Source: Gelatoporia subvermispora B (taxonomy: Eukaryota > Basidiomycota > Agaricomycetes > Polyporales > Gelatoporiaceae). From it: DNA of 64,000 nucleotides. This document shows, piece after piece, positions 27,116 through 36,997 of the stretch (positions are counted from its first letter, which is position 1; each line of letters starts with the position of its first letter). The DNA is taken from the NCBI GenBank assembly GCA_000320605.2, contig KB445793.1, positions 2,128,803 to 2,192,802 of the forward strand, read 5' to 3'. The position numbers and the translations under genes were made by a program. The notes beneath the pieces were generated by a model. That model had not been told where the DNA came from and did no database searches. It saw only the letters and a list, made by a program, of their open reading frames with translations.

Positions 27116-27454
27116 GGTCTCATAGATTAGATGGTGGAGGGATTTCGACTTGGCTCTTACTGTATCTTCCTGGTATGTATCAATCTCACGTTTTTGCGTC
27201 GTCACTGTTCTTATCAACGCCACCGTAGTATTTACTAAGACTTGACTCCTTGTATCCCTAACGCACACGGTGATTCACGCAGCATTGCCTGCCAGACATA
27301 CGTACCTTCATATATCGACATACACCCGATCCGCCATTCCGGCACAGCTACCTCAATGCCTGAACACGAGTCTGTATATCGGATTGCAACAAATGATACA
27401 AGCCTCTGACATCCTACAAATCAAAACAAACACAACGAATACCCGACATACAGC
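27116..27454. other. Intergenic, convergent 3' regions
   Basis: The ends of the deoxyhypusine hydroxylase gene and of the CmcJ-like gene face each other here. No separate gene seen; only 3' UTR is expected. Confidence 0.5.
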
Positions 27455-28417
27455 CTACTCAGTGTCGAAGACGAGGGTTCTGACCTCGATCGACTCCCTG
27501 TGAGGGGCATCCTTTGGGCTAGTACTGTCAGGGAAGGCCGTGTGCGGGGTCAAGCGCGCCCTGTCCCCCTCCGAGTCGTAGCACTTGATGAAGAGAACCT
27601 CATCAGGCGTCTGGTTCGAGAGGTAGTACCAACGGTGGTCGGGGTTGTAGCGCACGGAGAACGTGCTGCCCTCGCGGTGAGGGTAGATGTGGCGAACAGG
27701 TACGAGGTCGTGCTCCTTGTCGAGAGTGCGCCAGTCCGCGACTGCGAGCGGCTTGTGGTAGACGGGATTGCCGATGGGGCGCCAGACGTTGATGATGCGG
27801 ACACGGCCCTTGAGCAGGCGCTCCGCCTCGTCACCGAGGTGGTAGTGCACGCGCTTCACGCTGGCGTCGAAAGTCTGGTCGATGTGAACACGTTCCTGGG
27901 GGAACAATGAGCATCGTGCTGTGGCCATCAATGTAAAACGCGACATACAACTGGTCCACGACCGGAGGGGGAGTTCCCGTTCTCATCGGGTTTGCGCCTG
28001 GAGTCCACGGTGAGTCGCCTTATCTCTGTGCGCTGAGTAGCCTCTTGATCTGGGCCGGTTTCTCACTCACCTGATAGTGTGGTCGAAGATGAATACGCGC
28101 TTGGCGCCGAGTTCCTTCTTCAGCAGCTCCTCCACCTCCTTGTAGTACCTCGTCTTAATCAATTCCTCGTCGAGGAAGTCCTTCTCTTCGCTGACGTGCT
28201 TTGTGAACTGGAAGCCAGTGGTATCGAGGGACACGGTGTCCTCCTTGCCACGTACGTCGTGGATGACCACAGGGCGAGGGTCGGTACCGACATTGCTCCG
28301 CGGGGTACCCTCTGGAGGCTCGTAAACGTAGTTGAATGGAGCCTCCTCGCCAATCGGGGTATAGTAGTTGAGAGAGGTGGGTACGTCCTTAGGAGTGAGA
28401 ACTGCAGCGGTCGCCAT
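27455..28417 (-). CDS. CmcJ/AsaB/GA4-desaturase-like family protein
   Basis: Member of the fungal family annotated as GA4 desaturase / 7-alpha-cephem-methoxylase CmcJ / AsaB. Members occur in secondary-metabolite clusters, but many are single genes of unknown substrate. The start at 28417 gives MATAAVLTPKDVPTSLNYY and the family's N-terminal motif (EEAPFNYVYEPPEGTP). Then come FTKHVSEEKDFLDEELIKTRYY, KRVFIFDHTIR, a short exon (RKPDENGNSPSGRGPV) and ERVHIDQTFDAS, the conserved H-x-D with downstream histidines. Further on are RVRIINVWRPIGNPVYHKPLA and DHRWYYLSNQTPDEVLFIKCYDS, the conserved C-terminal block. About 285 aa over three exons, all in phase and apparently intact. It is about 3 kb downstream of the P450 gene, with two housekeeping genes between. 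Confidence 0.88.
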
Positions 28418-29404
28418 TATTGTTGAGCTGGATGCGAATTCAAGTTGTTGGATAACCGAATGTTGGCTCCCTCGACGTTCTTATATCTTACTGCGAGTGC
28501 GAACGCGCCGCGACACATTTAGGACGATAGAAGCGATTTCTAAGCAACATATCAGTCATCCCCGACTCAGCTAAGGGACCTATCACACCATTCATCGTCG
28601 ATATGATAAACTTGGCAGTATTCAGACAGGGGAGGCGATCGAAGAGGCCGCTTCTGCTATGGCGCGATACAGGGAGTGTCTGACGCAAGACCGAGGCTGC
28701 AAGCACTTGCGGAATGCTCCAAGCGACCGAAACTCACACCGCAGCCAGTGAGGGAATGCTTCCGGCATCACATGGTCAAGCGTTTTGGGCAGTCCGTGAA
28801 GTCAAGGCTACAGTCGGACTGTTCAGGCTCAGACCGCAGTATTCGTGAATAAGCCATACAAATCGGACACCGAGAATGTTCGGAGAGAGCAAAAATTTGT
28901 AAACGTTCAGCTGTTGCAGCGATATCGCGTTTATGGTGTGAGCGGGAGCTTACCTGAGCTTCACGAAACGGAAATGAACAGAGGTAGGAAATTCAGATGC
29001 CAGAACACTCAGAGCATATGCGTTTGACAATGTTCTCGGGCGATCGCACTTTTGAATCAATAAGTGCGCATGCGACAACAGAGTCTCGAGAGTGTTGTCG
29101 CTCAGAAAGACGGCTGAACAAGTTCAGCGTTGGTCGGAATGATGGTTTGAGTATGTATCATTCCGCGAGCGCGGCGTTTGCCGTCGTTTGTATTCGCTAG
29201 ACTTTCAGCCACATGCAACTCACAGACTGCCGTAGACTGCCGTACACTGCCGCAGCGAGCCAGCTCATCCCATCCCTCAACGCTTCGTATTGCTGAACTG
29301 CTTCAGACTTGTTAGGATACCTCTCACAGTACGTGTCGCGTCAGAAAGTCGAAAAGTGGCATCAACTGAGCCTGGATTGTTGTAGTAAGCAGCGCGCTTG
29401 GACA
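28418..29404. other. Intergenic between divergent genes
   Basis: About 1 kb holding two divergent promoters. No supported ORF. It contains a short tandem repeat at 29226-29255 (listed separately). Confidence 0.5.
29226..29255. repeat. Three 10-bp tandem copies
   Basis: The unit ACTGCCGTAG is followed by ACTGCCGTAC and ACTGCCGCAG, three adjacent copies differing at one or two bases. They lie about 150 bp upstream of the adaptin-binding protein gene, so they could be factor-binding sites or simple slippage. Confidence 0.7.
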
Positions 29405-30993
29405 ATGGCCGATACCGCGGGGTCTCGGATTCTCATTGTTTCGTCAACTACGGAACAAGCTAGGCAGTTCGTACAACGTATGTTGACGGTTGGTCGCCGT
29501 ACTCAATGACCGTGCTCGACGCATCATGCAGGCGTCAAGGCACTGTCGACTCCGGACGTTCCTGAGCTGCCTCAGGCCGATCAGAGTAGCAATCAGATCC
29601 CGTGGACAATCTCAAACAAGTACTATACTGCAGAAGTACACTTTGAGTACCATGCATTCAGTGAATTTGGTGCACGTCATGCTGTAGGCGTACCGGCCGT
29701 GATCTACACATGGGCCGCCGGGGAGGTGCGACATCTCACCAGAATGCTTGAAACCCTCTATGTTGACTCCTGACATCTTCCCAGCCATGCAGAGACCACA
29801 TCATTGACATCGCTAAAAGCATCGAATACTACGATCCTGAGATTTCCTTGGCTGTTCGATTTGGAAATGAATCCGCAGAGGAAGACGAAGGCTTGGACGA
29901 ATTCCTCTCGTCGCACGGATTTGAGTTCGTGGATGGGAACCGAGAAACTCTACCGGATAGAGATGACTTTGCACATGATGATTCAGGTATGTGACTGTGA
30001 CAATTGGTATGAGCCGTAAGGCATCTAAGTCTGCTTCTACCAGGCATCCCTGGACTTTCGCGTGTCATTGATGCGCTCAGTACAGTTATGTGGCCAACGA
30101 TCGTACAGAGTGAAAGTACTCTCCGGCGGAAGAGTCGGGCCCGGGAACTGCTTGATTGGGCCAAACAGGAGGAAGTTGACGATGGTCTTCGTGCTCTGAT
30201 AGCCTCAGACTCCACTGCCAGTGTATCAGGCGGCGATGCCTTAGTTGCCGGAGAAGTCAAGAAGAGCCGGATGCAGCGAGAAATGGAGGAGCTCGAGAAG
30301 TGGTTAGAGGAAGAAGACTCTCGACGAGCAGCAGACGATGCGCAAGCATGGACGGCTGTCGAGTTGCAAACGCCAGTGATGCCTACACCGACGATCAGGA
30401 CTCCGATAGGCGATGCAGACGAAAGTTTTACGGGCGTTGGGTTCGACGATGACTTCAACGACTTTGTCTCTGCACCCGCTCCGCACTCATCCGCGAACCT
30501 CGACGCTAGCCCGCGCAGATTGGTGCCGACACACACGGGCGCTTCGTACCGCTCACTAGCATCCACTTCTGATATTGGGAGTGACGCCCATATCCCCTCT
30601 CCTCGCCTCAAGGACGGTTCTCATACCGAAGATGACCCGGAACTCCCAAGTCAGGCGGAGATCGCGGAAGCGTCACGAAGAATATTCGGCCCTGCGGGGC
30701 CGATACGTGAATGGGACTCGCCGCGTTCAACGGCGGGCTCATTCACTCAGGGATCGGCAACCGGCGATGAACACCACGTATTCGAGCACTTGGACGACGA
30801 CGATGCCTATGAGATGTCGGCATTTGACCTTTCACGTGTGCTTACGGCGCTGCAGGGGATGAAGGAGGAAATTGCCGGAATGGAAGATGATGCAGAGAGA
30901 AGAAAGGCGGCCGCCCGTGTTGCGCTTGGCCTCGTCTATGGATTGCAGGCGCAGGATGAGAAGGAGGAAGATACTAGCGCACAATCTCGTTGA
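29405..30993 (+). CDS. Alpha/gamma-adaptin-binding protein p34 homologue (AAGAB/Irc6 type)
   Basis: Chaperone-like protein that in animals binds adaptins and promotes AP1/AP2 complex assembly. The start at 29405 reads MADTAGSRILIVSSTTEQARQF, the first strand of a degenerate small-GTPase-like fold. The next exon has IPWTISNKYYTAEVHFEYH, the family's hallmark segment, and AVGVPAVIYTW. Further exons contain DIAKSIEYYDPEISLAVRFGN, then SSHGFEFVDG, the conserved end of the domain, then GIPGLSRVIDALSTVMWP. The C-terminal half is low complexity with a charged helix (SRMQREMEELEKWLEEED) and the family's C-terminal helices (FDLSRVLTALQGMKEEIAGM, RRKAAARVALGLVYGL). About 430 aa. All joins in phase. Confidence 0.85.
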
Positions 30994-31989
30994 GTAGCAT
31001 CATGAGTCGAATACAGTTAGGGGGACACTGCGCTCATCACGTCGATAATAGATCGCTCTCCACTTCCATATGGAGATTGCTTACCGTCTGAGCGGCTTTT
31101 GGATGGACGACGCCTTTTAGTGACCTTGCTCATGAGAAAGTAGAACACTGCATCTTGCTCTGTTGGGACTGATGAGGTCAGAAGATGTCACAGAGAAGTT
31201 CGAGCTGAAGAAGACGTGACGTAGCGACCTGCAAGGCGCCTTCAGCCTCCATGGAGGCTTGCTTTATTTACGGCGATCGTACTCGCGGATGACCCGGCTT
31301 TGTGCATACTTCTTTTCTATGGCTGTGTTTGGCTACCTTCCACATGCTCTTGACAGAGGCATTGAAGTCTCGCATACATGGCAGGGTCTCAGTTGTGACT
31401 GAGGTGTTGCAAATGATGCGCGTATGCTCCTCATCATTTACCGGATGCAATCTTGTGCTTTCGGAGCGCGTGAACATATGCTGTTTAGTGAGTCCTGCCC
31501 TGCATGAAGCGCACATGCATGTTTCTGATCAGACACTGGAGCTCTTGCAGGTCAAACATCGGAAGCAGTTGAACTAGAAATAATTGAGTTCCAGGAAGTC
31601 GGTTGACCTGTACGGTCTGCTCCACCATATGGACCACGCGACTCGCTCGATACTCCTGACGCGCTCATTGCATAGGCATCTACGGCGCTCATTGGGCGAC
31701 TAGAACCGACAAAGCTGTCCGCCGGAGCCCATGCGCCGAAGTGACCGCGACGGACACAAGTTCTCAGTCGTGAAGTTTTCGAGCACTCCGCACAAGGCCC
31801 GTTGACTGAAATGGCTCGCTATTCTTCCGGGACTGCTTCCCTTCCTTTTGAACAAACAGACGCTTCCGATCACAGAGTCACAAGGGACTTGGGACTTGCT
31901 GTGCACATATAAAGCCTCCTCGAACGTCTGGAACAAACCGCGCTTGCAACGAGCTGCAGGATCACCACTACCGACACCCTTAGGACACG
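30994..31989. other. Peroxygenase upstream region, left unit
   Basis: No gene supported. From about 31103 on it is similar to 34246-35106 upstream of the second copy. It contains the TATA box at 31908-31913. Confidence 0.6.
31908..31913 (+). promoter_or_regulatory. TATA box of the intact peroxygenase
   Basis: TATAAA lies 77 bp before the ATG at 31990, a usual spacing for a highly expressed fungal secreted enzyme. In the second copy the matching position (35024-35029) reads CATAAA. Confidence 0.6.
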
Positions 31990-33414
31990 ATGAAGTTGCT
32001 CGCGATTCTTGCTTTCGCCTACGCGACCTACGCTTTCCCGGCCGCGAGCCGGAGCAAGCTCACAGAAACTCTCAACGAGCGTCGCACACTGAATGACCTT
32101 CGCATCAGACAATCGGACTCGGACCCTGTCGCGGTCGTCGACGGACTGACGCAGATCCCAGACGATGACCACCCGTTCATGGCACCAGGTCCTACCGATC
32201 AACGCGGACCTTGCCCAGGCCTGAATGCGTTAGTGCACAACTGTCAGCTTCCCCGAATTGTTGAATTGATTGACCCTCAGTTTGGCCAACCACGGATACT
32301 TGCCTCGGAACGGCATTGTGACGCAAGCCGACATTGTGTCAGGCACAGCAGCGGGCTTCAACATGGGCGGTGACCTTTCCGAATTCCTGGCTCTTATAGG
32401 CATCGCCTATGATGGGGACTTGTGAGTGTGCTCCACGAGGTCTCGCGTCGCACCTTCTCACAAGCCACCTCTGTAGAATCACCGAGAAATTCTCCATTGG
32501 CGGTCCCGACAGCCGCACTTCTCTCCTCGGATCCCTGCAGAACATCCTCGGAGTGGAAGGCGGCCTTGACCATCATGGGCCTTTCGAAGGTAGCCATGTG
32601 TCTTCTTATTCTGGCCCAGATTATAACACATCTCGATAGCGGACGCGAGTGCCACGCGCGATGATGCGTTCTTCGGGGATGACCACACCATGCAGCCAAA
32701 TTTGTATGCCCAGATGAAGAGCATCGCGGCACAATACGGCGGACTGTACAACCTCGACGCGATGAAGGACCTGCAGCTTCTACGATACCAGCAGAGTATC
32801 GAGATGAACCCAACCTTCTACTTCATGCCTGTCTCAGGGCCCCTCATCGTTGGCGCCAAGGCACGCATGCTCACCTGCATCCCACGCGTCCCACAGAGCT
32901 GACGTCAGGATTTGCACAGGCATTTATCTCGGAGTTCTTCTCGAATGGCACGTACGGGGCTGGCGGGGTGCCCAATGAGGCGTCCATCTCAGCTTTCTTC
33001 GGCGCAGAGCTGCTCCCAAACGGATCGTTCACAGCCGTGCCCGAGCGTTTCCCCGACAACTGGTACCGCCGCGGCACGCCCTTCGGACTCGTCGAGGCCA
33101 TTGGGCAGATCCTTGACTTCATCAGCTCCAAGAACCTCGCGTTCGGCGCGAATGCGGGCGCGGTGAACTCGTTCGTCCCGCTCGACCTTGCGGCGGCGAC
33201 GAACGTGAACGGCCTCGCGTGTATCATCCGCGACGCGATCCAGGGCAACATCCCGAGCTCAGTCGAGCAGCCGATCGATCTCGTAGAGCAGGCGATCTCG
33301 TCCCTCGTCGGCCTGGTCGATCCGCTCTTTGATGATTTCGGCTGCCCGGCGTTCAACGCGTCCGAGACGCAGGCGTACAATGCCATCAACCAGATAAACA
33401 GCGGAAACTCTTAG
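31990..33414 (+). CDS. Unspecific peroxygenase / haem-thiolate peroxidase, intact copy
   Basis: Secreted haem-thiolate enzyme that inserts oxygen from hydrogen peroxide into organic substrates. Five exons: 31990-32228, 32281-32421, 32477-32589, 32640-32848 and 32920-33414. They sum to 1197 nt (398 aa plus stop) with no internal stop. Signal peptide MKLLAILAFAYATYAFPAAS. The haem ligand loop is RGPCPGLNALANHGYLPRNG. The second motif is EADAS in HHGPFEADASATRDD; its Ala codon is split by an intron. Known peroxygenases have EGD or EHD here. Downstream are NPTFYF, FPDNWYRRGTPF and a C-terminal cysteine (FDDFGCPAFNASE). The length and WYRR-type C-terminus place it in the broad basidiomycete group. 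The last intron has a weak donor, GTTGGC, but is the only join I found that keeps frame. Confidence 0.88.
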
Positions 33415-33649
33415 CTGAGGACCTGAGGCCGGTATGTCTGTCTATACCCGTGTAGTGGACTAGTTGGAGCGTAGGACTTCGTTTCGTGTTCCGCCGAAGT
33501 ATCGTTATGTAGTGGAGACATTGTTCGTATCATGAGTTATTCTAGTAGTCTACATTGACAATTCGACTTCGACACAGACCTGCATCCCCACAGCGTGATA
33601 GGAACAGTATAACGCAAAGCAAATCGTAGAACATGCCAGATATCAGAGC

Positions 33650-34245
33650 GGCATATGATGGTATCCACTTAGCGTGTTTGAGGCTGAGGCGAAGACTCAG
33701 CTTCAGTCTCAACCTCGTCTGCGGCCTCCTCTTGGTCTTTCTCATCTTCTTCCTCGTCGTCAGCTAGCTTATTCCTACCTGTCTCGTCACGAATGTTACA
33801 ATGCCCGAGAAGTTCAGGATGCTCACTAGGTCGAGGAGCTTCACGACCTCCGGCTTCTCCACCTTCATGTCTCCAAGCACCTTGTTCACCTTCTCCAGGC
33901 TGCTCTCCTTGAGTGCGTCATGAAGCGGCTTGTCGAAGCTGTTGAACACGTCCCATCGCATCTGGAGCGCGCGACGGACGTCGTTGATGTCGACGCCATC
34001 GAGCCCGGGGCCTTCGAGCATGAACTCCTCCCGGGGTGGCGGCCCATCGGGCACGTTGAGCGAGATGCCCTGTCCGGGGTTCTCGAGCACGAGCTGAATT
34101 TGTTCTGTACGGCCGGAGGCCTCCTCCTCCGCCTTGGTGACGCGCACGCGCTCGACGATGTGCCGAAGCCTTGGTGCAAGTCAATCATCGTGATTTTCTT
34201 CATCTCCTCCTCCTGGTTTCTTCACTCCATCCGGAGCTTCTGCTG
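33650..34245 (-). pseudogene. CDC37 3' fragment, truncated duplicate
   Basis: Antisense sequence closely matches the end of intact CDC37 (36998-38780). It begins abruptly within the codons upstream of KKITM, reads KKITMIDLHQGF, then jumps straight to HIVERVRVTKAEEEAS. The central Hsp90-binding region and an intron (about 640 bp in the intact gene) are missing. Further on, NVPDGPPPREEFMLEGPGLDG and RRALQMRWDVFNSFDKPLHD are well conserved. A 2-nt gain after ILNFS shifts the frame and gives a stop near 33764; the acidic tail follows in another frame. No N-terminus and no start, so non-functional as a co-chaperone, though it could still be transcribed antisense towards the peroxygenase. Confidence 0.88.
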
Positions 34246-35106
34246 ACTGGACGCCACCTTTCGGTGGTCATGAGAACAGAGAAGTGCTACGTCTTGCCTG
34301 TTGGGGTTGATGAGGCGAACACGAGAAGACGTGACATAGCACCGTGCGAGGCATCTTCCGCCCTTTTCCGCCTCATGGAGGTTTGCTCTGTCCACAGCGA
34401 TCGTAGTCGCCGGTGACCCGGCTTTGTGCATACTATTTTTCTATGGCTATGTGGATGCTACCCACATGCTCTTAGCAGAGGGATTAGGGCCTCGTATATG
34501 CCTCAATCTTGACTGAAATCCCAGATGTTGCGGATGCTGCGAGGCATGCTTTCCACTTGGCGCGGGGGTTCCCCATCGTTCGCGGCAGGCGGGTGCAATC
34601 TTGTCTCTGCTGGAGCGCTTGAACATAAGCCGTTCTCGTGAGTGGCACCACCCTAGATGTAGGATATCTGCGTGTTTCTGATCAGACATTGGGGCCTTTC
34701 ATGTCAAATATCGGAGCAGTTGCACTAGAAAGAATTGCAACCAGGTTGATTGATATGTACGGTCTGCTCCACCATGGGGGCTATTGATGCGCTCATTGCA
34801 TACTGGCATCTATGGCGCTCACTGGGCACTTAGAATCAACAAAGCTGTCTGCCTAGACCCATGCCCCGAGATCACCGCCATGGACACAACTTCTCAGCCA
34901 TGAAGTTTTCGAGCACTCCGCACAAGGCCCGACTCCGTTGTTCGCAATGAGTCGCTATTCTTCCGGGACTGCTGCTTCCCTTCCGTCCGTATAAACAAAC
35001 GCTTCCGATAGCATGCGCTACGCCATAAAGCCTCGTTCCAAAATTTGGGACACGTCAGACTTGCAACGAGCTGCAGGATCACTGGTACCAACACCCTCAG
35101 AACACA
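34246..35106. other. Upstream region of the degraded peroxygenase copy
   Basis: Decayed copy of the promoter region at 31103-31989. No gene. The position matching the TATA box reads CATAAA at 35024-35029. Confidence 0.6.
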
Positions 35107-36202
35107 ATGAAGCTTCTCACAATTCTCGCTTTCACTTCTGTGACATATGCTTTCCCGGCCAGAGGCCATCTAGTTAGCGGCGCTCGCCAACGTTGAAGGG
35201 TGCAACCATGTCTCCCACTGCTGCAGTGGCTCGCCGATACCCTTGGCGAGCGCCGCTAACTAGATGGCCTCGGCGTCAGACAATCGGACTCAGACCCCGT
35301 CGCCGTTGTCGACGGACTGACGCAGATCCCAGACGACGACCACCCGTTCATGGCACCAGGTCCTACAGACCAACGCGGACCTTGCCTAGGCCTAGATACG
35401 TAAGTACCCAACTATCAGCTTCCCTGGATTGCTGAATTGATGAGTCCCCAGTTTGGCCAACCACGGATACTTGCCTCGGAACGGCATTGTAACGCAAGCC
35501 GACATTGTGTCAGATACAGCAGCGGGCTTTGATATGGCCGGTGACCTTGCATTATTCCTGGCTATTGTAGGTGTTGCATATCACTATCGAGACGAACCCT
35601 ACCTTCTACTTCGTGCCTCTCTCCGTGCCCCTTATCGTTGGCGCCAAGGCACGGATGTTCACCTACATCCAAAGCGCCTCGTAGAGCTGACGTCAGGATC
35701 TGCACAGGCGTTTGTCTCGGAGTTCTTCTCGAATGGCACGTACGGGGCTGGCGGAGTGCCCGTTGAGGCGTCCATCCCATCCTTCTTCGGCGCAGAGCTG
35801 CACCCAAACGGGTCGTTCACGGCCGTGCCTGGGCAGTTTCCTGACAACTGGTACCGCCGCGGGACGCCCTTCGGGCTTCTCGATGGCATCGAGCAGATCC
35901 TCGACTTCCTTAGCTCCAAGAACCTCGCGTTCGGCGCGAATGCGGGCGCGGTTAACTCGTTCGTCCCGCTCGATCTTGCGGCGGCGACGAACGTGAACGG
36001 CCTCGCGTGCATCATCCGCGATGCGCTCCAGGCGAACGTCCCGAGCTCGCTCTCGCAGCCGGTTGACATCGTGGAGCAACTAATCTCGTCCGTTGTCAGC
36101 TCGATCGATCCGCTCTTCGGTGATTTCGGCTGCCCGACGTTCAACGCGTCCGAGACGCAGGCGTACATTGCCATCAACCAGATAAACAACGGAAGCTCTT
36201 AG
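35107..36202 (+). pseudogene. Unspecific peroxygenase, degraded second copy
   Basis: The ATG at 35107 gives a signal peptide nearly identical to copy 1 (MKLLTILAFTSVTYAFPA). Then the 108-bp hairpin at 35163-35270 replaces the following codons and brings a stop (GARQR then TGA). The PCP region is degraded (GPCLGLDT: the Pro after Cys is now Leu). The motif region from GIAYDGDL to YQQSI, including EADAS, is deleted; the join is at 35580-35585. From 35712 the C-terminal exon is open and well conserved (AFVSEFFSNGTYGAGGVP onwards, stop at 36202), so selection was lost recently or the 3' part is still maintained by chance or gene conversion. It cannot encode a working peroxygenase. Confidence 0.88.
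35163..35270. repeat. 28-bp perfect inverted repeat with 52-bp loop
   Basis: The arms 35163-35190 and 35243-35270 are exact reverse complements over 28 bp. They sit inside the N-terminal codons of the second peroxygenase copy, at a place where copy 1 has ordinary coding sequence. The loop (35191-35242) contains the small palindrome CTGCTGCAG. No clear target-site duplication is visible. Confidence 0.9.
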
Positions 36203-36204
36203 CT

Positions 36205-36759
36205 GATGCGTGGTGTATTCCTGGGAACGACGTGGACAGGTTTTTGAGAGCGGGATTCTGTGCTAATAACTATATTAAAGTCTAATGTTAGGATGTCATC
36301 CCATTGTTTCGGAGACTGCGATTTTTCGAGACTACGCGAAACGAAATACGTCGTTCTTGTCTGACTCCGGGTACGCCCAGACAACCGAGAAGCCTTGCTT
36401 TCAAAAGATGTATTTTTCTAAGAATTCTGGCGTACTTACGATCTTGCTCGCTGAAAGAGGATCTAGGAGTACGCACAACACGGGCTACTTTATCGTGATG
36501 TGCGCACTAAGAGTTGGGGAACCGTTGCAGGCTATATGGCCCTCGTGGACGAGAGCTGAATATGAATACGCGGCGTGGCCCCATACTAGTATGCTGGTCA
36601 CACTGCACGTCATCATGGAGGTCGAAAAGTTAAAATTGATACCAATGTCCCGACGGACCACGAACGGACCATCAAAGATGGGCGGCGAGTGGCCCCAACA
36701 GGCTTGTAACTGTTTGACTACAGGTTCCTTCGTTCCAAGGTCTGCCCGGAGGGGTAATG
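36205..36759. mobile_element. Possible insertion of about 555 bp, absent from the other unit
   Basis: After the peroxygenase stop, copy 1 runs directly into the shared 3' region (the stretch at 33434 onward matches 36760 onward). The right unit has extra sequence between. Near its ends is an imperfect inverted pair, CCTGGGAACGACG at 36220-36232 and CTTCGTTCCAAGG at 36728-36740 (11 of 13 complementary). No transposase is encoded. It could be a small non-autonomous element, or the left unit may have a deletion. Confidence 0.35.
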
Positions 36760-36997
36760 GTATATCTATATACCTGTGTCATGAACTGCCGCAATTTGAG
36801 CATAGGACTTCTTTCGTGTCTCGCCATAGTATCCTTATGTAGTGAAAACATTGTTCGTATTATGAGTAATTCTACATTGACAATTCGACTTCGACGCAGA
36901 CCCGCATTCCCACAGCGCAACGAAAACAGTATAAGGCAAAGCAAATCGTAGAATATACCAGATATCAGAGTATATGATGGTATCCACCTAGCTTGTT

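Larger units (their letters stand above)
31103..34245. repeat. Segmental duplication, left unit (peroxygenase + CDC37 3' fragment)
   Basis: This block is homologous to 34246-38205 in the same order and orientation: upstream sequence with shared stretches such as GACCCGGCTTTGTGCATACT (31290s and 34410s), the peroxygenase gene, its 3' region, and the antisense 3' part of CDC37. At 34245 the CDC37 similarity stops inside codons for the LRTELD region, and sequence matching the peroxygenase upstream region begins again. That is the expected join of a tandem duplication. Confidence 0.85.

Noticed and set aside
36285..36842. 185-aa plus-strand ORF after the second peroxygenase copy
   Set aside because: Lies mostly in the extra block and continues into the 3' region that is non-coding in the other unit; no domain.
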